Positions 8,531 through 16,397 of a DNA stretch of 64,000 bases are shown in pieces. Source of the DNA: JBJHCA01 sp050485785 (GTDB taxonomy: Bacteria; Bacteroidota; Bacteroidia; Chitinophagales; Saprospiraceae); assembly GCA_050485785.1 (NCBI GenBank), contig JBJHCA010000006.1, positions 4,050-68,049 of the forward strand. Reading direction: 5' to 3'. The position numbers were made by a program, and so were the translations under genes. The notes under the pieces were generated by a model, which saw only the letters and a list, made by a program, of their open reading frames with translations, was not told where the DNA came from and made no database searches. Numbering within the stretch: position 1 is the stretch's first letter; every line of letters starts with the position of its first letter.

Positions 8531-8992
8531 ATGACAACGCTAAAACCCGGCGATAAAGCACCCGATTTCAAAGGAACTATTCAGGATGGTAGTGAAGTAA
8601 GTCTGGAAAATTTTCAGGGAAAAAAATTGGTATTATATTTTTATCCAAAAGACGATACCCCGGGATGTACGGCCGAAGCTTGCAGCCTGCGCGATGGCTA
8701 CGAAAGCCTGGAAAAGCACGGCTTTAAGGTGTTGGGTGTGAGCCCCGACAAGGCCGCTAAACACGGAAAATTCATTGCTAAATACAAGCTTCCCTTTGAT
8801 TTGCTGGCCGACGAAGACCACTCTGTGATGAATGCCTATGGCGTGTGGGGTCCCAAAAAATTTATGGGCAGGACGTATGATGGCGTACACCGCATTACCT
8901 TTGTTATTGATGAAAACGGAACCATAGAACATGTCATTGATAAGGTAAAAACAAAGGAACACGCCAGGCAGATACTGGAAAGTTATGCGTAA
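8531..8992 (+). CDS. bcp: Thioredoxin-dependent thiol peroxidase (Bcp/PrxQ)
   Basis: This 153-residue atypical 2-Cys peroxiredoxin reduces hydrogen peroxide and organic hydroperoxides in the cytoplasm using thioredoxin. The motif DDTPGCTAEAC carries peroxidatic Cys46 and resolving Cys51, as in the Bcp subfamily. Length matches the family. It overlaps the DUF1684 gene by 8 bases, so the two are translated from one message. With SOD, the bacilliredoxin and the AhpD-like protein it forms part of the oxidative defence encoded in the window. Confidence 0.96.
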   Translation: MTTLKPGDKAPDFKGTIQDGSEVSLENFQGKKLVLYFYPKDDTPGCTAEACSLRDGYESLEKHGFKVLGVSPDKAAKHGKFIAKYKLPFDLLADEDHSVMNAYGVWGPKKFMGRTYDGVHRITFVIDENGTIEHVIDKVKTKEHARQILESYA

Positions 8993-9965
8993 GCAACATA
9001 CACTTCTACGTGCCGAATCACGTGCAAAAATCATATATGATGCAACACGATTGTTTATTCAGTTACGATTGCTGATTGTAATGTTATCATGTTTTTGGGG
9101 TGCCGGTATTAGCAGCCAAATAAACGCTTTCCAAATGACAGATGATCAATCCTATGCTCAGGAAATTGCCTCCTGGGATTCTCTTCGCCTGGCCAACCTA
9201 AAAAGCCCGGAGGGTTGGTTGAATCTGGCCGGATTGTTCTGGCTTCAACCAGGTGTGAACAGTCTGGGGGCTGCAGCCGATAATGACATCGTATTCCTAA
9301 GAGGGCCGGCAAACTGGGGCGTGATGAACATAAACCAACAAGAGGTCAGATTTATACCGGCTGAAGGTTTACATGTCAGCACAAACGGGCAGGCAGTAGA
9401 ACACGAACTCCTCATTTTTAGTCCGGAGATGCAACCCACACCACTCATAGTGGATTCGATGGCCGTGACGATCATCAGCAGAGGAGGAAGAATTGGTATC
9501 AGGCTCAGGGATTACAAGCACCCCCGCATTGAAAAACTGGATAAAATTGACCGCTTCGAACCGCAATTGAGATGGAAGATCGAAGCCAAATACCTGAATT
9601 TGGATAAGGAAATATTGATATCGGTACCGGATGTGCTTGGGGATGTTCACCAGGAAGTAATCCGGGGTATACTGGAATTTACCTTGGACGGTACTCAACA
9701 TCGATTTTATCCCATAACTTCCGGCTCAAGGTTGTTCATCATCTTTGCAGATGAGACCAACGGCATTGAAACCTATGGTGCCGGCCGCTTCCTTTATACT
9801 GAGTTGCCGGATGATAACAATAGGGTCATTCTGGACTTTAACAAAGCATACAACCCCCCATGTGCTTTCAGTCCTTACGCCACCTGTCCGCTCCCACCTC
9901 AGGAGAACAAACTGCCAATAAGCATCACCGCAGGCGAAAAACGCATAACAACCGATTTGGAATAG
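8985..9965 (+). CDS. DUF1684 domain protein, secreted or membrane-anchored
   Basis: DUF1684 spans roughly residues 60-315 and is recognisable by SPEGWLNLAGLFWLQPG near its start and YGAGRFLYTE, DFNKAYNPPCAFSPYATCPLPP near its end. The family has no defined enzyme activity that I know of. Upstream of the domain a basic then hydrophobic stretch (RLFIQLRLLIVMLSCFWGAG) looks like a signal peptide, so the protein is probably exported. The start is uncertain: ATG 8985 overlaps bcp, while ATG 9081 would begin inside the hydrophobic stretch. It is co-transcribed with bcp and closed by a strong terminator. Confidence 0.88.
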   Translation: MRKQHTLLRAESRAKIIYDATRLFIQLRLLIVMLSCFWGAGISSQINAFQMTDDQSYAQEIASWDSLRLANLKSPEGWLNLAGLFWLQPGVNSLGAAADNDIVFLRGPANWGVMNINQQEVRFIPAEGLHVSTNGQAVEHELLIFSPEMQPTPLIVDSMAVTIISRGGRIGIRLRDYKHPRIEKLDKIDRFEPQLRWKIEAKYLNLDKEILISVPDVLGDVHQEVIRGILEFTLDGTQHRFYPITSGSRLFIIFADETNGIETYGAGRFLYTELPDDNNRVILDFNKAYNPPCAFSPYATCPLPPQENKLPISITAGEKRITTDLE

Positions 9966-9988
9966 ACATTGGGATGCCTTTAAAACAC

Positions 9989-10020
9989 AAAAGCCGGCAA
10001 ACGAAAGTTTGCCGGCTTTT
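9989..10020. terminator. Bidirectional terminator between convergent genes
   Basis: AAAAGCCGGCAAAC and GTTTGCCGGCTTTT form a perfect 14-bp stem with a GAAA tetraloop. A and T runs on both sides let it serve the DUF1684 gene and the lipoprotein gene facing it. Confidence 0.95.
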
Positions 10021-10039
10021 GAAACAGTTTAAAAACTGC

Positions 10040-10471
10040 CTACATTCTTTGAGCGGTAATTCTCACATCTGCTAATTCACCATCGTCATCTAAGTCAACC
10101 ATTCCAGACATTGTCAACGTATTGTTTACGATTTCCAGATCCATGGTTTCACCCATCAGCTCAATAGAGCTTCCATCTTCACTGATAGCATACACCAATG
10201 GAAAATCGAACTCAAAATCTCCAAATTCCGATTCACTGACAATGCTCCATGTTCCGGAACCGGTGGTTCCTTCGTAAGCATTAAACGTCAGCGTAAATTC
10301 GGTGTATTCATCGCCCATGAGCTCTTCACCGTCTTCCGTGTAAGAGGTAACATTCCAGGTACCAACTATCTCTTCTTTCACCTGGTCCTGATCTTTTTTA
10401 CAGGCCGAAAATGTCATTAAAAAACCCGCCATGAGCAGGCTTGTGAATAAAAATGAATTCCTGATCAACAT
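10040..10471 (-). CDS. Small lipoprotein with lipocalin-like domain
   Basis: The signal peptide ends in a lipobox (FSAC, Cys24) followed by KKDQDQ. The mature part begins IVGTWNVTSYTEDGEEL, the usual opening of the Bacteroidota lipocalin-like (Lipocalin_4/5) lipoproteins, and is rich in Asp and Glu. At 143 residues it is the family's normal size. Ligand and role are unknown. It stands alone on the minus strand, with a near-consensus -7 (TATCTTCG, complementary to 10514-10521) upstream and the bidirectional terminator downstream. Confidence 0.85.
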   Translation of the reverse strand: MLIRNSFLFTSLLMAGFLMTFSACKKDQDQVKEEIVGTWNVTSYTEDGEELMGDEYTEFTLTFNAYEGTTGSGTWSIVSESEFGDFEFDFPLVYAISEDGSSIELMGETMDLEIVNNTLTMSGMVDLDDDGELADVRITAQRM

Positions 10472-10808
10472 AAAACAAAAATTTGCGGCACTTCCTGGCC
10501 GGTTAAAAGTTGGCGAAGATATAAATTTTACACTGAATTTTTAGCATCACTTAATGATTATTATGCCAAATCTTGTCAGCGTTTGCTATCTAATATGGTT
10601 TATACAGGGATCAATATGCTATATGCATGGACAATACGGCAGTGCAAATCAGTCTCTTACACCTTGCCAACCACGAATCCTAAACATGCCCCGCAGGTTT
10701 CAGGCTTCGTCGTTATAAGCGTGAAACTTCACCCTCAAAAAAGAGCTATCTCAAAAGAAACATCACCTCCCGCCAATAGAGGTTTTTCCGTATAGTCTAA
10801 CCTAATCC
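10472..10808. other. 337-bp gap without a gene
   Basis: I see a weak -7 element for the lipoprotein (10514-10521, minus) and one near-copy of the GATANCTYTTTGT motif (10738-10750, minus). No open frame here has believable codon use. Confidence 0.6.
10738..10750 (-). repeat. Near-copy of the 13-bp motif (GATAGCTCTTTTT)
   Basis: One mismatch (T for G at position 12) to GATANCTYTTTGT. It stands 58 bases beyond the amine oxidase stop codon, reading in the same direction as that gene. Confidence 0.55.
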
Positions 10809-12185
10809 CTATCCGGCAATGAGTTCAGCCGCATCCTCACCCGAAGTCAGTGCACCTTCCATAAAACCCTGCCACTCGGCAATATGCTCTCCGGCAAAAA
10901 ATATCCGGTTATCGGGTTTGGCCAACTCCGGCAACACATCAAACCACTGATTGGGCTTATACAGCGCATAGGCTCCCTGGCTGTAAGGGTCATCGCCCCA
11001 GTAATAACTCACTTGCTTCACAAAATGAGGCATTACATCCCCAAAGCCTGCCTGCAGCGCTTCAGACCATTGTCGCTTTTTATAGTCATCATTTTGCCTG
11101 AATACCACATCTGCCTTATCGCCGGTAATGTATGACATCAATACACCGTGTTCGCTTTGCTGATGCTGGGTGCCATGGTAAAAGTAATGCGGCAATACAT
11201 CAGTGATCATGGCAAAATCCTCTTCATGCCAAAATCTCCTGTTGAACTGGATTGCATTCTTCCCGATCCTGGAATATTGAAGTGACTTCAGCGCCAGAGT
11301 TCGCTCAGGTGAAAAAGCCGGATTCCATTCTATTTTTTGCATGGCATAGGTGGGAATGGCACATACCAGATAATCGCCGATAAAGCGGTCTCCCTTTCGC
11401 GTTACTATCTCTACACCACCTGGTGTCTGTTTTACGCCGGCCACAGGTTGATTCAGGTGTATATGATCTGACCCGACAGCAGCGGCCAGAGATTGAATAA
11501 TGCGGGTGTTGCCACCAACAATCTTATAATCCATTTCGTGGTATTCGCTGCTTTCTGCGTGCTCTGCCATGGCTGCAAAAGCAGACACGTGCCTGATCGA
11601 TTCGCCAAAATCAGTACTGTCCGCCAGCTCCAGTATTCTCAGATCACGATCGGTAATTCCCTTCTCTTTCAAATAGCGCCACCAGTCAAATCTATCCATG
11701 GCTCTGTGCTCAGCCTCATCCATGTCCAGGTAGGCCGCCTTCAATGATTCAAAAACCGTCTCCCATTGCGTGTCAAACGACCATGAATCCGCATCGGAAT
11801 ATTCACCTTCGTACAAAAGATGCTCATAGAATCGGTTATCCCGAAGCTCAAGGCCAAACTGCCGGCAACGCGCAATCAGGCGCTCATGGGAAGCACCTAC
11901 CCATTCTGCACCCAGTTCCACCACCAGATTTTCACCGGCATCCATGGTGTGTGAAAAAATCCGGCCGCCTAGCCGGTTTCGGGCTTCAATTACCGTAACC
12001 TCAGCACCCAGTTCCTTTAGTCTGTTTGCACAACCAAGACCGGCAATGCCGGCTCCCATTACCAGTACACGGGGCTGCATCCGCTTTCTGATTCCCAAAT
12101 GCAGAGGGCTAGGACTCAACAGCATGGTTCCGGCAGCCAAAAGGCCCGACTGCCGCAGAAATTCTCTTCGTTTCATTGTTTTCAT
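10809..12185 (-). CDS. Tat-exported FAD-dependent amine oxidase
   Basis: A flavin amine oxidase expected to oxidise a primary or polyamine to the aldehyde with release of peroxide and ammonia. The N-terminus KRREFLRQSGLLAAGTMLL is a twin-arginine signal, so it is exported folded with its FAD. The dinucleotide fold reads VLVMGAGIAGLGCANRL and RNRLGGRIF. The C-terminal FAD motif is RIFFAGEH, with EGALTSGEDAA. About 460 residues is normal for the family. I start at 12185, not 12197, because the promoter would leave no leader for the earlier ATG. It diverges from a lipoprotein gene with which it shares an 18-bp inverted repeat. The substrate is unknown. Confidence 0.92.
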   Translation of the reverse strand: MKTMKRREFLRQSGLLAAGTMLLSPSPLHLGIRKRMQPRVLVMGAGIAGLGCANRLKELGAEVTVIEARNRLGGRIFSHTMDAGENLVVELGAEWVGASHERLIARCRQFGLELRDNRFYEHLLYEGEYSDADSWSFDTQWETVFESLKAAYLDMDEAEHRAMDRFDWWRYLKEKGITDRDLRILELADSTDFGESIRHVSAFAAMAEHAESSEYHEMDYKIVGGNTRIIQSLAAAVGSDHIHLNQPVAGVKQTPGGVEIVTRKGDRFIGDYLVCAIPTYAMQKIEWNPAFSPERTLALKSLQYSRIGKNAIQFNRRFWHEEDFAMITDVLPHYFYHGTQHQQSEHGVLMSYITGDKADVVFRQNDDYKKRQWSEALQAGFGDVMPHFVKQVSYYWGDDPYSQGAYALYKPNQWFDVLPELAKPDNRIFFAGEHIAEWQGFMEGALTSGEDAAELIAG

Positions 12186-12203
12186 AGGGGATATCATTTT
12201 GTG

Positions 12204-12221
12204 GGGTATAAAATTATGCCT
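12204..12221 (-). promoter_or_regulatory. Left arm of an 18-bp inverted repeat; amine oxidase promoter
   Basis: Read on the minus strand this is AGGCATAATTTTATACCC, with TAATTTTA as the likely -7 element (complement of 12209-12216). An identical copy faces the other way at 12314-12331. Confidence 0.55.
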
Positions 12222-12313
12222 CCTTAAACTTGCTGCAAATTACATGATGCCGTTCACTCATTTGTCGATTATTTCTCTCTTTTTTAACACCATGCGCACT
12301 TTTATCATTGGAT

Positions 12314-12331
12314 AGGCATAATTTTATACCC
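12314..12331 (+). promoter_or_regulatory. Right arm of the 18-bp inverted repeat; lipoprotein promoter
   Basis: AGGCATAATTTTATACCC, a perfect inverted copy of 12204-12221 with 92 bases between. TAATTTTA at 12319-12326 would give a leader of roughly a dozen bases to the ATG at 12345. Confidence 0.55.
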
Positions 12332-12344
12332 TAAACTGATCGGC

Positions 12345-12917
12345 ATGCTACGCATATACTGGTTCCTGGTTTTGGCTTCACTTGCTGCCTTTGCCGGATG
12401 CAACAAAGATGACGACGACAACCCCAATGATGGAAGTCGTTTTTATATTTCATTCAAGGTCAATGGCCAGCAGTATGAATACCGCAGTACACCTGAGCAC
12501 TTCAATATGGAGGTGTTCTGTATGCACAATAACCCCAATGCATCCATGACTTTATACGCAACATCAGTTATAGGAAAACTGAATCACGCTGCCTCTATGA
12601 AAGATGAAATGCAATTGGTAGTGACTATGCCATCACCGCTTCAAACCGGCATTACCTATACATCCGGTGCAACAACAGGGGCCGGTCAGCAGCAAGCCGA
12701 AGCTTTCCTGCTCACCTGGTATAATGCACAGGGTGACATTTTCCAGTGTAGTTTCAGTCATGATGTTTTTGGACATGAAAGTAACGGCAGGTTCACTATT
12801 GCTGAAATTGTGTCCGATGGATTAAAAGGGACTTTTTCCGGTACGTTCTACAACAGTGATTTCACCCAGTCGATCACTGTAACGGAGGGCAGATTTTACG
12901 CATGGAGAATTCAGTGA
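12345..12917 (+). CDS. Unidentified lipoprotein
   Basis: The 190-residue product has a signal peptide with lipobox FAGC (Cys19) followed by NKDDDDNPNDG, the acidic linker typical of surface or periplasmic Bacteroidota lipoproteins. The mature part opens FYISFKVNGQQYEYRS, a start seen in a group of small beta-rich lipoproteins of unknown function. It is transcribed divergently from the amine oxidase with matching promoter sequence, which suggests linked control. It converges on the CotH gene with 12 bases between stops. Confidence 0.82.
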   Translation: MLRIYWFLVLASLAAFAGCNKDDDDNPNDGSRFYISFKVNGQQYEYRSTPEHFNMEVFCMHNNPNASMTLYATSVIGKLNHAASMKDEMQLVVTMPSPLQTGITYTSGATTGAGQQQAEAFLLTWYNAQGDIFQCSFSHDVFGHESNGRFTIAEIVSDGLKGTFSGTFYNSDFTQSITVTEGRFYAWRIQ

Positions 12918-12929
12918 AGCAGGTTAGGC

Positions 12930-14831
12930 TTAGTGTTTGATCACCAGTCTGGCACTTCGGGGAGTTTCAGATTCACTCATCAGCAAAACGATGTAGTTTC
13001 CCTGCTGCAGGTGCCCGACCTGCAGGGTGTGTTGTACTGAATAACGGTCCAGTGTAATGCGATATACTTCTCTGCCCAGCATATCAAAAATCGCGGCTAC
13101 ATTGAACATTGTGCCAAACTCATGCTCAAAGTTTACTGTATTGGAAGCCGGATTGGGGAACAGTACGATGTTCATTTCAGGTTCCGGGTTTGTTGAGGAA
13201 AAATCACACGCTACGTCCAGCTTCACCTGAAAATGCTCCAGAATCATATCTTTCACAAACTGACACCGCAGTTCATTGAACTGCTTGAGAACGGCCACCC
13301 TCGAGTACCAGAACCATTCGGCTTCGGGCCATTGGTGCCGGATGATATGGGTGCCTATTTCCGGTGCATAAGTATGGTAAAATTCCATCAAAATGCTGTC
13401 CATCCGCGAGGTACGGAAAGTGGTTTCCATGTGCCATGCCAACCGGTTGAGCAATGCCTCCTTGAATGACTTGTTTTTGATGAGTTTGCGGAAACTCAGA
13501 TTACCCCACTGGAATACCGGCCACGAATTGGATACAGAATCCAACAAGTTGGCTATGATGTCATATTGGTAGTTCCAGCCAACATCATCGTTGTCAAAAC
13601 TGATCCAGCGCCATTTCCCGGCAGGCTCTGCCTGCCTCCAGATCCGTACGTTGTTTGACGGCCAGTCATACGCCCCCATGTAGATCTTAAAAACATAATA
13701 GTCCAGGAAATTATCAAAATCCACCATTTCCTTGAACTGGGCATAACTGCTTTCTTGAGTAAGATCGTGCTCTTCAAAAAAATTGAACAGTTCTCCGTAC
13801 CCTTCATGCTGTTCATCGCCAAAATGATGCGTCAGCAGGTCAACTAGATCAATATTATCCCTGTGAATGCCGGTAAGCCGTTCTATGTAGTTTTCGTGGA
13901 TGCGTTCACGCAAATTGTGAATGCCCCAGTATTCACCGTTGATATATACGATCACCGGTTTCCAGGCCTGTGCTTCAAAATTCATGTCCCAGCCTATGGC
14001 TGATGCCCAGGCGTCGTTAAACATGGTATAGATAAAATCCTGCCCGGAATTGCGCAACAATAGATGGTTATAAGACTCATGCGGCCTTTGATCAAAAAAC
14101 GGATAGTCGAAGGTTGGATGGCTGTAAGAAGCCCTGGCATAAAGTCGCAGACTTTTAAAAGGGAAGATCCGGCTCAGTCCGCCATGTATTCTGATCCCGG
14201 CTTCCTGCACCAGCAGCGGAATGCCGGTGGTGTCAAAAATCTCGATGTGTACGGGGCGTTCCCAATCCATTCCCCTGCCGTAATAATTGCCGGTGTATGC
14301 CGATGGTGCCGCTTCATAGGCCGCACCGGGAATATAAATACCGGTTTCATGGTCAAACAGGTGAAGGCTGTCAATACTCAAGGAGAATACCGGCATGGTA
14401 TGTGGAAATGAGTCGCTAAAAAAGTACGTGGCCGTAACAATTTCTCCCACAGGCTGACCCCAGAACATGGCCGTTGCACGCACCACGGTAGCCATGGGCG
14501 TTTCACCTGAAGGTCCTTTCCAGTAGTATCCGTGAAAAACCGGATCAGCCGAAGTGTTGATGTCCATAAAGCGGGCCTCGCTGTAAGGACGCGGTGCAAC
14601 TGTCACAGAACCGGTATAAAGCATGGATTGTGCACCGGGCTCATCGCCGTTCAGGGTATATCTTATTTCCAGGCCGGGCATGGCCGAGGTAATGGTCAGA
14701 TCAAAAGGTTCCTGATACAGACCGGCGGTATGGCTAAAGCTGAGCAATTCCTGCCCGAATGCTACTTCTTGCCGGATGGCAAGACCAAAAAAAGTGATGA
14801 AAAATAAACAATATAACTTCCGCAAAATCAT
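12930..14831 (-). CDS. Secreted CotH kinase-like protein with T9SS sorting tail
   Basis: The order is signal peptide (to about 26), a chitobiase-like CHB_HEX_C domain (about 30-90, with PGLEIRYTLNGDEPG), a CotH domain in the middle (FPFKSLRLYAR, AWKPVIVYINGEYWGIHNLRERI, FKIYMGAYDWPSNNVRIWR), and a C-terminal type A sorting tail (FPNPASNTVNF to SARLVIKH). CotH of Bacillus is an atypical protein kinase of the spore coat. In Bacteroidota these proteins are exported by T9SS and their substrates are unknown. Asp-containing motifs (SFDNDDVGW) consistent with a kinase-like metal site remain. I start at the ATG that opens the signal peptide, eight codons into the frame. Confidence 0.9.
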   Translation of the reverse strand: MILRKLYCLFFITFFGLAIRQEVAFGQELLSFSHTAGLYQEPFDLTITSAMPGLEIRYTLNGDEPGAQSMLYTGSVTVAPRPYSEARFMDINTSADPVFHGYYWKGPSGETPMATVVRATAMFWGQPVGEIVTATYFFSDSFPHTMPVFSLSIDSLHLFDHETGIYIPGAAYEAAPSAYTGNYYGRGMDWERPVHIEIFDTTGIPLLVQEAGIRIHGGLSRIFPFKSLRLYARASYSHPTFDYPFFDQRPHESYNHLLLRNSGQDFIYTMFNDAWASAIGWDMNFEAQAWKPVIVYINGEYWGIHNLRERIHENYIERLTGIHRDNIDLVDLLTHHFGDEQHEGYGELFNFFEEHDLTQESSYAQFKEMVDFDNFLDYYVFKIYMGAYDWPSNNVRIWRQAEPAGKWRWISFDNDDVGWNYQYDIIANLLDSVSNSWPVFQWGNLSFRKLIKNKSFKEALLNRLAWHMETTFRTSRMDSILMEFYHTYAPEIGTHIIRHQWPEAEWFWYSRVAVLKQFNELRCQFVKDMILEHFQVKLDVACDFSSTNPEPEMNIVLFPNPASNTVNFEHEFGTMFNVAAIFDMLGREVYRITLDRYSVQHTLQVGHLQQGNYIVLLMSESETPRSARLVIKH

Positions 14832-14913
14832 CCTGTTTCTACAACCTCCTCTCAATAACGGGCGAAGGTAGCTAAATGTAGACAGCCGGCCTAAAAATCC
14901 TTCCTGTTCCCGA

Positions 14914-16251
14914 TTATACAGACGGCAAATGATCGTCTTGGGTTGGGTTTAACCGGATATTGACATCTCTGTGGGGCACGGGTATCTGGATTCCTTCGCG
15001 TTTGAAAGCCTGTTCAATGGCAAAGCGAAGGTCGCTTTTTACGTCTTCTATAAAAAGAAACTCGCTGCTCCAGATGCTGAGCTCAAAATGCAGGGCGTAC
15101 TCGCCAAACCGGATGAGGCGTACAAAGGGTTTGGGGTCCTTGTACACTTTGCCGTGACGGGAAGCAGTTTCGAGCAGCAGTTGCCGAACCCTGGCCGTAT
15201 CGGAGCCGTACATTACCGGTACTTCGATAGTGAAGCGGGCTTTATGATCATTATTGCTCCAGTTGATCACTTTGTTTTGGACCAGCTTTGAATTGGGAAC
15301 GACCACTACGATGTTGTGGCGGGTGATCACCTTGGAAGTTCGCAATCCGATGTGGGTCACCGTGCCGATAAACTCATCTACCTGCACTGTATCACCGGCT
15401 TCCACGGCACGGTCAAACAGCAGGATAAACCCGGAAACGAAATCGCTGAAAATCGATTGCAAACCCAGTCCTACACCAACCAAAAGAGCCGCTGCACCTC
15501 CAAGAATTACCGTAAGGTGGAATCCGAGATACTGCATGGCCAGAATAAAGGCAAATGTGTAGATCACGTATTTTACAAGCTGATTGAACGCATGCCGGCT
15601 GCCCGTATCAATGCCTTGTTTGTAGTAATATCCGTTCAGTATCTGGATGACGATCCATATGATAAGCTGTGCAAAAACTATGGCCAGTATAGCCTGCAGC
15701 AGGCTGCTGAGCCGAAAAGTATAGTTCTCCTGCTCAAAAATGATCCAGTCCCAGCCGGCCATGCGCAATACCAGAATTCCCAGAAAGAGGTACAGCAGTA
15801 CTGAAAAAACATTGCTTAACTTGGGAACAACTGCCGGCTTTCCTCCCCGGTGTTCAAGCAACCTGCTGTACCATTCCAGCACAATTTCACTCAGTATGCT
15901 GTCAATCAGCCGGGCTGCCGTAATCAGAAGTACAAGCAAAATGATAAGACTGACACTGATTTCGTTCTCATTCAGTTCAAGGGCAGTAAAATCCAGGCCC
16001 AGCAACCTGATCGCTGTATAAAACAGCCCGAATATAAGCAGCCACGTCAACCTGGAACCCAATCGCCGCCTTCCTGCCTGATTGGCCAGCAGATTCTTAA
16101 GCAACCGGGGAAGCAGGCTTTTCATCAACAGCCTGTAGATCAGAAATGCCAGCAATACCGAAAGGATCACTCCGCACACCTGCAGCCAATTGATCTCAGT
16201 ACCGTTTACGGTAAACGCAATCTGATTGAACCAGTCTAAAATAGGTGTCAT
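14914..16251 (-). CDS. MscS-family mechanosensitive channel, large form
   Basis: This inner-membrane channel should open on osmotic downshift. Several helices fill the first 270 residues. The pore helix and following beta domain are clear: LGGAAALLVGVGLGLQSIF, DFVSGFILLFDRAVEAGDTV, then GTVTHIGLRTSKV and VVVPNSKLV. At 445 residues it carries extra N-terminal helices compared with E. coli MscS (286). It follows uvrB by 146 bases on the same strand but has its own promoter element. A second, short MscS gene lies at 55.8 kb. Confidence 0.93.
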   Translation of the reverse strand: MTPILDWFNQIAFTVNGTEINWLQVCGVILSVLLAFLIYRLLMKSLLPRLLKNLLANQAGRRRLGSRLTWLLIFGLFYTAIRLLGLDFTALELNENEISVSLIILLVLLITAARLIDSILSEIVLEWYSRLLEHRGGKPAVVPKLSNVFSVLLYLFLGILVLRMAGWDWIIFEQENYTFRLSSLLQAILAIVFAQLIIWIVIQILNGYYYKQGIDTGSRHAFNQLVKYVIYTFAFILAMQYLGFHLTVILGGAAALLVGVGLGLQSIFSDFVSGFILLFDRAVEAGDTVQVDEFIGTVTHIGLRTSKVITRHNIVVVVPNSKLVQNKVINWSNNDHKARFTIEVPVMYGSDTARVRQLLLETASRHGKVYKDPKPFVRLIRFGEYALHFELSIWSSEFLFIEDVKSDLRFAIEQAFKREGIQIPVPHRDVNIRLNPTQDDHLPSV

Positions 16252-16278
16252 GCAGTGCTCAAACTATGGTTACGGACA

Positions 16279-16286
16279 CAAATGTA
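16279..16286 (-). promoter_or_regulatory. -7 promoter element of the large mscS-type gene
   Basis: TACATTTG on the minus strand is a full consensus match, 27 bases before the ATG at 16251. Confidence 0.55.
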
Positions 16287-16397
16287 ATACCTGTAAATCA
16301 GGCCACATAAAAAATCAGCGGAGCGCAGTGGTTCAGATTCTATGACCGGGATGAGCGAAATACTCTTCCTGCAGATCTTCGGCCTGCAACCTGATGT

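Noticed and set aside
10583..10795. Plus-strand open frame of 70 codons
   Set aside because: No signal, no motif, no neighbours on that strand, and unusual residue mix; probably chance.
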